From positions 771,348-835,347 of the forward strand of contig CALSFV010000241.1 of assembly GCA_943737045.1 (NCBI GenBank): 64,000 nucleotides of DNA. The letters run 5' to 3'. How positions within the stretch are numbered: the first letter of the stretch is position 1; each line of letters starts with the position of its first letter. Below the pieces are notes generated by a model. It made no database searches, was not told the DNA's origin, and saw only the letters and a program-made list of their open reading frames with translations. This DNA comes from Parapristionchus giblindavisi. Taxonomy: Eukaryota > Nematoda > Chromadorea > Rhabditida > Diplogasteridae. The position numbers were made by a program, and so were the translations under genes. Shown here piece after piece: positions 45,801 to 52,400 of this stretch.

Positions 45801-48348
45801 TTATTTATGATACTCCCTCGCGTGCGCTTCAGATAGGAAACTGTAAATACTTAATGTGTTTATCTATTCAGAATAAATTTCTTTTTTTGTACAATTTTAA
45901 TACTAAAAAATGAAAAGAAAATTTTTAAAAAATGCGTTCAAATTGCAGATCCTCCTACGCCATGTTATACAATGATCGATCTGTGCTCGAGAACCATCAC
46001 GTTTCCGCTTGTTTCCGTCTCATGAAGGAAGACGACAAGAACGTTTTGGCTCATTTGACTCGAGAGGAGTACAGGTGCGAAGATGAAAGATCAAAGATCA
46101 ACTTTACGTTTGAAATATTCGTTATGCTGTCGACAGAACGGTTAAAAATAACTGTGTATCAACTAATTCGAGATTTTCGGATTTACGCGCAGACCAAAAA
46201 CAATTTGTAGGAGTGATCTTGCAAGGCGGTTAGGAACTCAACTAACGATGTGCTAACCAAATGATCAAGGCCATATTCATATACGAATCCGTTCACAGAA
46301 ACTTCCCAGTCGACTTGAGTTTTACGAAAAGCGATAATAAAATTTTGTGATTTTCTGCGCACGATTTCTCATCAGATCGCAAGATTCAGATTTTTTACGC
46401 TCTCGACAATCAAAATATCCACCCGGCTAGTGTATTGGATAAGATGTTCGCACACCATTTTGAAAATCATGAGTTCCCCCACGCAGATATAAGATTGAAC
46501 TATTACATATTCTAGATTAACAAAGAAACAACCCTTTTATCACACTATTGAACAACGTGAGTAATGAATATGTACTACGACAATGGATCAAAAATATTGA
46601 AGTCGACTGTGCAGTTACTGAAAAAGAATCACCATTAAAAACTAGTCATGGTACTTCGATTTGAAAAGCTCATGATGAGTTGCAATCCTCATCCTGTTTA
46701 CTCGCTCGACCTCCTATTATGTTTCTTTTACTCAAAGAGAAAAAGGATAAGAGCTACTGAACGTCGAACGCAACCTTCAAATTGCAGGGAATTCCGCAAC
46801 AATGTCATCGAGATCGTCCTCGCCACCGATATGAGCACGCATTTCGTGCAGATCAAAACGATGAAGAACATGTTGTCGCTTCCGGAAGGGTGAGTGGCTA
46901 TTTCCCGGATTCCGCTGTCCTTAAACCATTTTACGGACATGATCGATTTCAGTATCGACAAGAACAAGGCATTATGTCTGATCGTACACGCGTGCGACAT
47001 TTCCCATCCTTCGAAACCGTGGCATTTGCACGAGCGATGGACGGAAGGAGTGTTGGAGGAGTTCTTCAGACAGGGTACGGTAACGCACTACAGTTGCCTA
47101 TAATAAACTGAACCTACCGTAGTAATACTTGTAAAGCAATGACGTAATCTGAAATTACCGTAATCTTTCGCTGCAGGAGATCTCGAAGCGAGCATGGGAC
47201 TGCCGTACTCACCACTCTGCGATAGGCATACAGTGCATGTGGCAGAGAGTCAGATAGGTATGTGCACTATGAAAAGAAATTGAAGATATTACGTAGCATA
47301 AAAATTAATTAGTAACGAGCATAGCTTAGTCTCAAAACAAAATGGATTAATTGTGTTAACATGATGAACGTGAATTTCGCCAATACTTTTTTTTAAGAAA
47401 GAAACAACTATCTTATCCAAAACGCATTGGATTGACAATGAAAAAAAAATTTATATCTATATCAAAACAAGAATTACGAAGCTCCAATTCTTCCAATACA
47501 TAATGAATATTGCAGGTTTCATCGATTTCATTGTTGAACCAACCATGCTCGTGTGCGGTGAACTGCTGACGAAGATGGTCGAACCTCTGGTAAATTGATC
47601 TTTGATCTTTGTAGTTTGACCCTTTCAATTTTGCAGTTTGATCAATGATCTTTCCCAGGTGTCCCTTCCTCCTTCCGACACGCTGTTCCCACCGGACAAG
47701 CAAGGAGAAGGCGCCGAATCTGTATCGCCTAGTGCAGCGCTGTCACCACTACCACCAGGTATGACCAAAGATCAAAGATCAAAGATTTGAAGGCAAAGAT
47801 CAAAGATCAAAGTTCAAAGTGCTAATTGAAGGTTCAGGTCGAAGCAGCGCCAATGGATCGAATGCGAGCAATATTCGTCGACTACCGCTGAACTATTGCG
47901 GCAAATTGGAGATTCCGACGCCATGGATGAAGTTCTTGCATGAGAACAAGGCGCTGTGGAAAGAACGAGCGGCGAAGGGTGAGTGTCTGCACTGGCTGAA
48001 CTTTCCCACTTTATATTTCTGTGATAGAATATCCGGACAGATTCCAACGATTAGATTAATTTATTCTTATCGAACTTTCGTTAGAAGTAACGCAAAAAAA
48101 TATTAAAAAAAGGAACATCCGAGCTAATTTGAAACTCTCCGCTCTGGTAATGCTCTCTCGCTTTCTTTTTCTAGGAACGTTGCCAGAGTGGAGATTAAAA
48201 TTAGCTTTACCTCTCACATTATGACGTAAAGCGCTTGATTCAATAAGTACTTATTCATATTTCAGAAGAGGAGGAACGCAAGCGAATCGAGGCGGAAAAG
48301 GCTGCGGCAGAAGCCGCCGACGCTACGCCCAAACAGAATGGCGGCTGA
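12958..48348 (+). CDS. pde-1: Ca2+/calmodulin-type cyclic nucleotide phosphodiesterase (PDE1 family), whole locus
   Basis: Hydrolyses cAMP and cGMP in the cytosol; family members are activated by Ca2+/calmodulin. Common exons, all with GT-AG borders and matching phases: 36187-36240, 36618-36675, 41166-41279, 43432-43492, 43661-43773, 44141-44204, 44509-44625, 44830-44970, 45132-45232, 45949-46074, 46788-46889, 46953-47074, 47177-47257, 47516-47589, 47659-47758, 47838-47978 and 48266-48348 (TGA). With the four alternative starts listed separately, the coding lengths are 1935, 1818, 1845 and 1602 nt, each an exact multiple of three (644, 605, 614 and 533 residues). The shortest matches vertebrate PDE1 length. 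The gene ends 1.06 kb from the convergent drag-1 gene. Introns range from 69 nt to over 20 kb and carry many elements. Confidence 0.93.
13377..13440. repeat. Family B fragment
   Basis: The reverse complement of AGAACAGAGAAATAGTGTGT matches the family B segment at 54,604-54,724. It lies in the intron just before the element that provides the 13,555 acceptor. Confidence 0.6.
13455..13558. mobile_element. pde-1: Family A element overlapping a pde-1 splice acceptor
   Basis: Left arm ACTCTCCGCTCTG, right arm CCAGAAAGTTTCAAATTGGC, ending TTTCACTTTAAG. The TTAA-containing end coincides with the predicted acceptor before 13,555. Confidence 0.8.
13931..14028. mobile_element. Palindromic element, family A (degenerate)
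   Basis: CTCTTGGCAATACTCTCTCG and AAAGCGATAGACTGTG with a right end AAATTAGCGCTTTAA. Outer left end lost. Confidence 0.7.
14212..14226. promoter_or_regulatory. Adjacent CRE-like and AP-1-like sites
   Basis: TGACGTAA is followed directly by TGAGTCA. Both are bZIP core motifs. It is inside the pde-1 intron, downstream of the distal first exons. Only the sequence match supports it. Confidence 0.25.
15762..15877. mobile_element. Palindromic element, family A
   Basis: TTAAAGGCATACCCGAGCTA at left, GGAGTGTCACTTTAA at right; the inner arms are mismatched (TCTGCTTCTGC against GACAAGAGCGGAGAG). Confidence 0.85.
16040..16262 (-). repeat. tRNA-derived SINE-like repeat, copy 1
   Basis: On the minus strand it begins GGAAACCAGGTGATTCAGGG and later carries TTTAGCTCAGTTGTTA (box A-like), then GAAAATTCACGCCTTTCC. 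Same order of blocks as at 32,139 and 62,376. Confidence 0.6.
17756..17852. mobile_element. Palindromic element, family A (end-truncated)
   Basis: CAAAGGACACCCACGCAAAT at left; the right arm stops at GAAAATTGGCT. The core GCAACGCTCTTTCG/GAGAGAGTGTGC is intact. Confidence 0.75.
18201..18621. mobile_element. Complete ACAAGGGAAC TIR element
   Basis: 421 bp, beginning ACAAGGGAACT and ending AGTTCCCTTGT. The inverted arms extend about 130-140 bp through CTGATTACGAATCCG and GTTGCCCAA. The interior has no transposase. The same family is truncated at 852. Confidence 0.9.
18739..18908 (+). repeat. (CT)n/(CCCTCT)n pyrimidine tract
   Basis: Long TCTC runs alternate with CCCTCT units. Apparent proteins here (SLSLSL, PSPSPS) are artefacts of the repeat. 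Confidence 0.95.
19341..19425. mobile_element. Palindromic element, family A (degenerate)
   Basis: CCGAGCTAATTTGAACCTCT and GTCTACGAGAGAGCAGAG remain; the right arm is largely lost. Confidence 0.7.
19630..19738. mobile_element. TTAA-type element, family B, copy 1
   Basis: GGGAGTGTAACCTCTCAATG and the reverse-complement end CATTGCGAGACCCTTTAA. The interior is CACACTATTTCTCTGTTC, as in the 54,604 copy. Confidence 0.8.
20970..21140 (+). repeat. (TGTC)n microsatellite
   Basis: Imperfect TGTCTGTC repeats, interrupted at several points. Confidence 0.9.
22255..22361. mobile_element. Palindromic element, family A
   Basis: The inner palindrome CTCTGGCAACGCTATCTCGT / GAGAGAGTGTGGCCAGA is strong, and the right end GTGGCTTTAAAAG is present. 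The left end is diverged. Confidence 0.8.
23136..23763. mobile_element. TIR element of 628 bp
   Basis: Starts ACAAGGAACCTCTTTTACAT and ends with its reverse complement. The arms run about 195 bp, to GTGCATCATTGCGCGC. The central 230 bp is unique. The end sequence ACAAGG(G)AAC resembles the 18,201 family. Confidence 0.9.
25115..25230. mobile_element. Palindromic element, family A
   Basis: TTTCAAATTAGCTCGGGATG and CACATTTAA at right; GGGCCAATTAGAAACACTCC at left. Confidence 0.8.
26212..26316. mobile_element. 105-bp near-perfect hairpin with TA ends
   Basis: TAAGGCGGTGTTAAATTTTC to CACGTCCACGTGCG, a loop of about 17 nt, then the complementary arm. The ends read TA|AGGCGG and CCGCCT|TA, as for a TA-duplicating (Tc1/mariner-type) MITE. 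Confidence 0.85.
27267..27476. repeat. 7-bp tandem array (TTAGGAC)n
   Basis: About 12 perfect TCCTAAG units, then higher-order 21-bp units (TAGTCCTAGGTCCTAAGTCCT-type). The complementary strand reads TTAGGAC, one base longer than the nematode telomere unit TTAGGC. Open frames across it (LGPRTKD) are repeat artefacts. Confidence 0.95.
28300..28390. mobile_element. Palindromic element, family A (short loop)
   Basis: CTCTCCGCTCTGACAAAAGC then GAGAACATAGTCAGAGCGGA; the central CTCTCTCG segment is deleted. Confidence 0.8.
29088..29254 (+). CDS. pde-1: pde-1 alternative first exon with basic Cys/Arg segment
   Basis: The acceptor-like AAACCAG precedes 29,088 and an ATG follows at 29,089, which would suit spliced-leader trans-splicing. 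The frame is open for 55 codons to donor GATG|GTAAGA (phase 1). The product begins MPPNLDLPLIKPHSIPVSSP, passes through a Ser/Thr-rich region, then CCGCLHKRVKRWVRSRGRS. The phase fits the acceptor at 36187 exactly. The basic, tryptophan-containing segment is the sort that can bind calmodulin or membranes; that role is inference. The frame is too short to stand out as a long ORF, but start, codon use and both borders agree. Confidence 0.6.
29645..29766. mobile_element. Palindromic element, family A, sharing its TTAA
   Basis: Complete copy. Its right-hand TTAA (29,763-29,766) is also the left-hand TTAA of the adjacent family C element. Confidence 0.9.
29763..30058. mobile_element. TTAA-flanked element, family C, copy 2
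   Basis: 296 bp, the same length as the 6205 copy and in reverse orientation to it. Termini AGATGGAGACCC and GGGTCTCCTTCT. Confidence 0.9.
30843..30940. mobile_element. Palindromic element, family A (left arm shortened)
   Basis: ACGCTTTGGCAACGCTCTCT, GTCTACGAGAGAGTG, then GGATGTGCCTTTAA. Confidence 0.8.
31410..31720. repeat. (GACA)n/(GATA)n-rich microsatellite region
   Basis: Interrupted GACAGACA and GATAGACA repeats. Long minus-strand frames (CLSVCLS) come from it. Confidence 0.9.
32139..32345 (+). repeat. tRNA-derived SINE-like repeat, copy 2
   Basis: Head GGAACCAGGAGATTTGGGGC, then GTAGCTCGGTGTTTAGC (box A-like) and GTGAGTTCGATCCCCG (box B-like) with 35-40 nt between. The head is shared with 16,040 and 62,376. 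Confidence 0.65.
33047..33150. mobile_element. Palindromic element, family A
   Basis: ACCCGAGCTAATTTTACTTT with the inner pair CTCTGGCAGCGCTCTCTC / GACAGCATTGCCAGAG. Confidence 0.85.
33358..33450 (+). repeat. CT-rich tract
   Basis: CTCCCTCT/CTTCCTCT units. Confidence 0.9.
33700..33760. repeat. Possible family A remnant
   Basis: AACTCTCCACTCTCGCAACC with a later AGCGAGAGTGTCCG; weak. Confidence 0.35.
34503..34745 (+). repeat. (CCCTCT)n pyrimidine tract
   Basis: 240 bp of CTCTCC/CCCTCT units with few interruptions. Confidence 0.95.
35322..35521 (+). CDS. pde-1: pde-1 alternative first exon, Ser/Pro-rich
   Basis: Acceptor TTAATCCCAG at 35,321 is followed 7 nt later by ATG (35,329), consistent with a trans-spliced first exon. 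The frame is open to donor TTTG|GTACTA in phase 1, which fits 36187. The product starts MLVFSSLLSPGSRPSTSF, is rich in Ser/Thr/Pro, and ends SPQSEEDMEIF. A cis-splice into 35,322 from 13,739 would be out of phase and run into a stop. The complementary strand has an acidic open frame of similar length (35,510-35,286), which I regard as a shadow. Confidence 0.55.
35522..36186 (+). other. pde-1: pde-1 intron containing a family A element
   Basis: The element is at 35,864-35,967: TTTAAGGGACACCCCGAACA at left and GGAGATGCCTTTAAGC at right, the right arm shortened by about 15 bp. Confidence 0.8.
36187..36675 (+). CDS. pde-1: pde-1 shared N-terminal exons
   Basis: Exon 36187-36240 (acceptor TTTCAG, donor CAA|GTGAGA) encodes DATRPLTLARRTDSIAS; exon 36618-36675 (acceptor CTTTTCAG, donor CAA|GTGAGT) encodes GARTTKIYDNEAGLEALD. 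These are used by the three upstream starts and skipped by the 41.03-kb start. The intron between them ends in TTGATCTTTGATCTTTTCAG. Confidence 0.8.
37130..37246. mobile_element. Palindromic element, family A
   Basis: TTAAAGGCCCAAGCTAATTT at left, GCTCGTGGTCCCCCTTTTTAA at right, core TTTCTCGTAGACAAGAAAGC. Confidence 0.85.
37505..39125. mobile_element. 1.6-kb inverted-repeat element in a pde-1 intron
   Basis: Arms of roughly 490 bp (37,505-37,995 and 38,645-39,125) share GATTTGGTATCAAATCGTC, CCTCGGAATATCAAG, ACGAGAGGAATGCAATAGTA and CTTCGAAAGTTATGAGCAT blocks, about 80-85% identical by eye. The 650-bp centre includes a tRNA-like GGGTTCGATCC box near 38,127 and a 40-codon acidic frame at 38,288-38,410 starting MEDSEMDNDILEERGDEEI. 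Not recognised. Confidence 0.8.
40790..41031 (+). promoter_or_regulatory. pde-1: GC-rich putative promoter of the short pde-1 isoform
   Basis: A 240-bp GC-rich island stands out from AT-rich surroundings and ends just before the ATG at 41,032. It contains GGGGTGGGCGGAGT and several GTCG/CGAC pairs. Promoter function is inferred from position and composition only. Confidence 0.35.
41032..41093 (+). CDS. pde-1: pde-1 proximal alternative first exon
   Basis: ATG at 41,032, 20 codons (MMIVGDTFGFYQLVLRKHAC) plus two bases, donor GCAG|GTTTGG. The 72-nt intron ends TTTTCCAG before 41,166. The phase (2) fits, giving a 533-residue protein, close to vertebrate PDE1 size. Confidence 0.6.
41166..43773 (+). 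CDS. pde-1: pde-1 regulatory N-terminal domain exons
   Basis: Exons 41166-41279, 43432-43492 and 43661-43773. The first encodes LRYILHQLNSGQLPLEDLKR then NIEYAALVLETAYMDETR, the PDE1-specific block that precedes the catalytic domain (vertebrates have KNLEYAA.VLE..YIDETR). The second gives RICDEDDDLAEVTPETVPDE, and the third VREWLAATFTRQNAGKK followed by a lysine-rich linker. This block identifies the PDE1 subfamily rather than other PDEs. Residues 21-116 of the short isoform. Confidence 0.93.
44141..47589 (+). CDS. pde-1: pde-1 catalytic domain exons
   Basis: Numbering is for the short isoform. The domain holds the PDE metal site: NPYHNVMHSADVTQ (acid/base His202, metal ligand His206), HDYEHTGHTNSFH (His242 and Asp243, in the PDE signature) and HACDISHPSKPW (Asp349). 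The nucleotide pocket has SQIGFIDFIVEP with the invariant Gln400 and the clamp Phe403. All motif residues expected for activity are present. Exon borders are listed in the locus entry. Two consecutive introns (47590-47658 and 47759-47837) are short and built largely of GATCAAAG-type sequence. Confidence 0.96.
45249..45331. mobile_element. Palindromic element, family A, internal deletion, in a pde-1 intron
   Basis: GCTCACACCGAGCCAATTTT joined directly to AAATTGCCAGAGCGGAAAGT; the hairpin tip is missing. It starts 17 nt from the donor of the HDYEH exon. Confidence 0.85.
47659..48348 (+). CDS. pde-1: pde-1 C-terminal tail exons
   Basis: Exons 47659-47758 (Pro/Ser-rich), 47838-47978 (LEIPTPWMKFLHENKALW and a basic end) and 48266-48348 (EEEERKRIEAEKAAAEAA, then NGG and TGA). 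The charged helix is likely coiled coil. The tail after the catalytic domain is about 108 residues. Confidence 0.9.
48111..48215. mobile_element. Palindromic element, family A, in the last pde-1 intron
   Basis: CCGAGCTAATTTGAAACTCT at left and GAGTGGAGATTAAAATTAGC at right. Occupies over a third of the 287-nt intron. Confidence 0.85.
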
Positions 48349-49411
48349 TTAATCAATATCTTCTATCAATCAATAATGACCACCCTATACCGTATATCAA
48401 TTCCCACACAATCCGTCCGGGATTCCGGTTAGTGTCTTGTGAACAAAATGATTCCGTCTTTAGAAACAGAGGACCATAAAACACTATCTCTTCTTTCCTG
48501 ATATTATTATTATATAAATAGAGTATAGTATGTATAAACTTTTTGCACAGGTCACGAACACCCACTATGTCTCCTTATCCCGTTCCTTTAATCAATCTAC
48601 ACTTTCCATGCTACAGTATCCCCGTACCTACAGTATCCCGTGTTGCATCGATTGATTACTTCTTCATAATAATATTATATGAATGTTTATCGAAGTGTAA
48701 ATTACTTTGTTTATCTATGAGTCATTACTGTAGATGAACCCGAACGAAGACATTGGAAAGATATCGATTAAATAGAGCAAAACTGTTGTCAAGGGTTTCC
48801 TTATTTCAAATTACACACGGAGTACGGCATCGAGAGTAGTGTAGCGAATATGACTCATGATTATTAATTTCTGTGGCCTATAATGAGTGGCTCGCTTCCC
48901 TTTCGATTATACATTCCAAATGGCAGTTGACCGGTCTCCCCTGCGAATATTCGCTTGTTGGGCGAGTCGAGAGTGAGTCAAGAAAAACAAATGCCTCTCC
49001 CGTGAGTACTCACTCTAGACCGCTAAAGTGGACGAATAATCATGAATCATTTTCGCCACCCTAATCGAGAGGCGAATCGTCCAGAGACCCCGCTACGTGC
49101 ACCGTGTAGAGTGAGGACGGTATGCACGACTGGGTTCGTTGACCACAACGCGGCATGCACCGTCCACAAGTCAAGTCTCGTGGTGTACACCACGGTGTAC
49201 GACACGGGATTTCAGATGGCGTATGCCGCGTTTCGGGACTAGGTTGTTCTCAGGTGAGACCGTTGGCAATGGTTTCGCTAAATTCAAATAAACAGAGGAT
49301 AAATCGAGGTACAAGAAACAAGATAAAACTAGCCCTGAGGGGTGTGAGAATATCACTAAGACACGACAAAATTTACAGTAATACGCAAACAGTGATTCGG
49401 TTCTAATGAGA
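48349..49411. other. Tail-to-tail spacer between pde-1 and drag-1
   Basis: 1.06 kb containing both 3'UTRs. A GC-rich stretch at 49,050-49,250 includes the palindrome GTACACCACGGTGTAC at 49,186-49,201, which recurs inside a drag-1 intron near 55,253. No further gene supported. Confidence 0.5.
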
Positions 49412-52400
49412 CTATCGAAAGAGCAATAGTCCGAGGAGTACGGTGGCTACCGTAGTCCATAATCGGCACGGGACCGAGGAGGATGGTCGCGGAGGACTGC
49501 ATGAGGTCCAATTGTGGTTGACAAGATGTTCGTAGAGAGAAAGATCGACTCGACCGACGGAGTACGGTCGTCCCTGAATCAGGACTATCAGTATTTTAAT
49601 CGATATCGGAAAATAGAAAAATCGATACTTCTTCGATTTCTTTTTTTCCTAAAAATCAGTTCGAAATTTATAGTACAAGGTTACGGCAGTTCACAAACCG
49701 ATTCACGATAATTTATTACAGAATAACTAAATGAGTACCTGCGACAGCTCCTTTTCCAAATCATTTTGCACGTCTTTCGACATCGTCACGAGTAATTCGT
49801 CGCCTTTAATTTTAAAAATTAAATATTAAATTAATTATAAAAAGTAATTTTGTGTTAAAAAATACAAACCAGTAAGCATCAGATCGAAGACGCAAGCATC
49901 GAAGAAATCATCACTGACGTTCATTGCCTTACATCTTTCTGAAAAGTTCAGAATACATGTCAAATAAGTTTTAAAAGTACACCCCAAGCTAATTTGAAAC
50001 TCTTCGCTCCGGCAATAATTTCTCGCTTTCTTTGTCTACGAGAGAGCGTTGCCAGAACAGAGAGTAAAATAATTCTCGTGGTGCGCCTTTAGAAGCTATT
50101 TTACTCTCCGTTCTGACAATAATCTCTCATAAACAAAGAATGCTAAAGATCATTGTCAACATGCAAGCATCATTTTCATGCAAACAATTATAAAATTGAT
50201 GATTTCTGTGAAGCATACCTGTCGCCAGTTTGACAGGCGTTAGAATCGGTGATGCATGACACTCAGAGAATGCAGATGGATTGGAAAGAGCAGCTGGGAG
50301 CGGAACAAGAGTGGATAGAGGGCATCCTGGAATTAATTATGATATTTTTCATTTTCTTTTGTTTTCCATATATTTTAATTAAGACATAGTCTTATAACTT
50401 CCAAGAATGTTTTCTGTTTTCCTTCTATGAGAAAATATTGTGGGTTGAAGAGACTATTAAAGGCACACCCAAGCAAATTTGAAACTCTCGTCCCTGGCGA
50501 GGCCCTCTCGCAGACAAAGAAAGCGAGAGCGCAGCCAGAGCGCAGAGCTCTTGTGAAATTAGCTCTTGTGTGACTTTAAAAAGAATTTCTAGCGTGTAAA
50601 TTAAGATGGAATCAAGAATTAATTATTAGCGTTTACTCCCATATTAATAAATTGATATTGTAAGATAATGTAAGATTTTCGTGTACCTGCATGACACATC
50701 TGTTCGTTCAATGGTAGAGATGTCGAAGGATGGGAGTCCTGTTACAAACAATATTTAAGAAAAGATCAAACATCAAGTAGCAGAAATCAAAGACCAAAGA
50801 TCAAAGATCATACCTGCGCAAGAACATGATGAGGTAGAGTTATGCTCACGCTTAGATAAGGTCCTCTGTAAATTGTTCGAAATCAATCAATCAACTTTTA
50901 TTCGTTCATAGTATTTATATTTTTATAGGTCATAGGATTAGATTAAGGGGATGATTCGTTTAAATGAGGTCCAGATCGAATAGCACAGTGTTCTATTCTT
51001 TTGCAAGCTAGAACGACCGCTCTAGATAGAAATTCTCCTAAACACAATTCTCTCTCGCGTGTCTGGCTTTCAAAGAAACAATGGCGTACACTGTGATAAT
51101 TGATTTAAATTTCTTTTCCTCAACGAACCTTCGTCGTATATGAATCGTGGTCGCCGCATGCTTCAGAGAGATTTCAATGTGATCGGATGAATGGGAGGTG
51201 ATCTGAATCAATACGATCAATACATTTTTCTGTGCCATATAGGATTTCACAGGATAGTTAAAGCCACACTCCAAGCTTATTTTTCCTTCATTGACATTAC
51301 TCTCTCGTACACAAAGAAAGCGAGGGAGTATGGCCATTACGGAGAGTTTCAAATATGCTTCGAATGTTACTTTAATCATGAAAAAGTGACATTTTCCCCT
51401 TAATCTGGATTCCCATTAGCCTTCCCTTGATCTACCAAACATTCATTAATCCGTTCCCATTTCCAAATGTAATAAAATACTCACATCGACCGATCGTATG
51501 TCTTCCACCGTAGAGCGCGTAGTTCCATCCACAAAGGCTATGGGGAGATGTTCAGTCTCTGACGCTGCTTCGTACCTGATATTATGAAATTTCCATTATC
51601 AATCATACAAGCTAATCTGAAACTATCCGCTCCGACAATGCTCTCTCGCTTTCTTGTCTAGATTATTGTCGATGTGGAGAGTACAATTAGCTTGGGATGT
51701 GGACTTTAAATACCTTTTCGGAGTTGTGCAACTGTGCTCACGGACGATTAAAGTTACCTGAATTAATGTAACATTGCAATTAAGCTAATTGTAATGAAAT
51801 TCTAATTGTAGTGGAACTCTTGATGAATGCGTTTAAAAAGAAATTTAGCTGTGCTTCGGAGACAAAAGCTTTCAAATAAACGGGCCACCGTAAAACGACG
51901 GGAATAGTTGTCGTTTAAAAACGCGTCGCATAGCATTTGTTGCGTTCGTTTGTTCTGATACTGCACGTTATTCATCACGATCTCTAATTCTATCTCTCTT
52001 ACTTTTCTTTCTCTAATCTCCATTGAGAACAAACACATATTACAGAGGGGAGGAGTAGAATAAGTAGACGTAGAGGAGCTACGTGACTTATCCTCTGTTC
52101 TCCAGCGGTACAGTGGCATCAATGCCATACACAATTGAGAATTCTTATGGAATCATCAGGAAAGTGTCCCTACATCTCTGATTTTGCATAGTCTTTGCCT
52201 TTTTTATGATTACCATGTCATAATCAATACAGCTACAGAATACCTTGGACACGGCAGTGACCATCGAATCCTCTCGTACTCTTCCACTCGAGACCTGCAC
52301 TAGGAAATACCTGAAGTATACTGTAACATTCGATCGATATTAAGTCAATTATCAGTAGATCAATTGGAACCGTACTTAATGTTAAGAGACTGGCTCGGTA

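Noticed and set aside
49712..49729. Stop plus AATAAA as the sole end of drag-1
   Set aside because: It would remove the GPI signal; an in-frame last exon with a hydrophobic tail exists at 49,573-49,412. Kept only as a possible alternative end.
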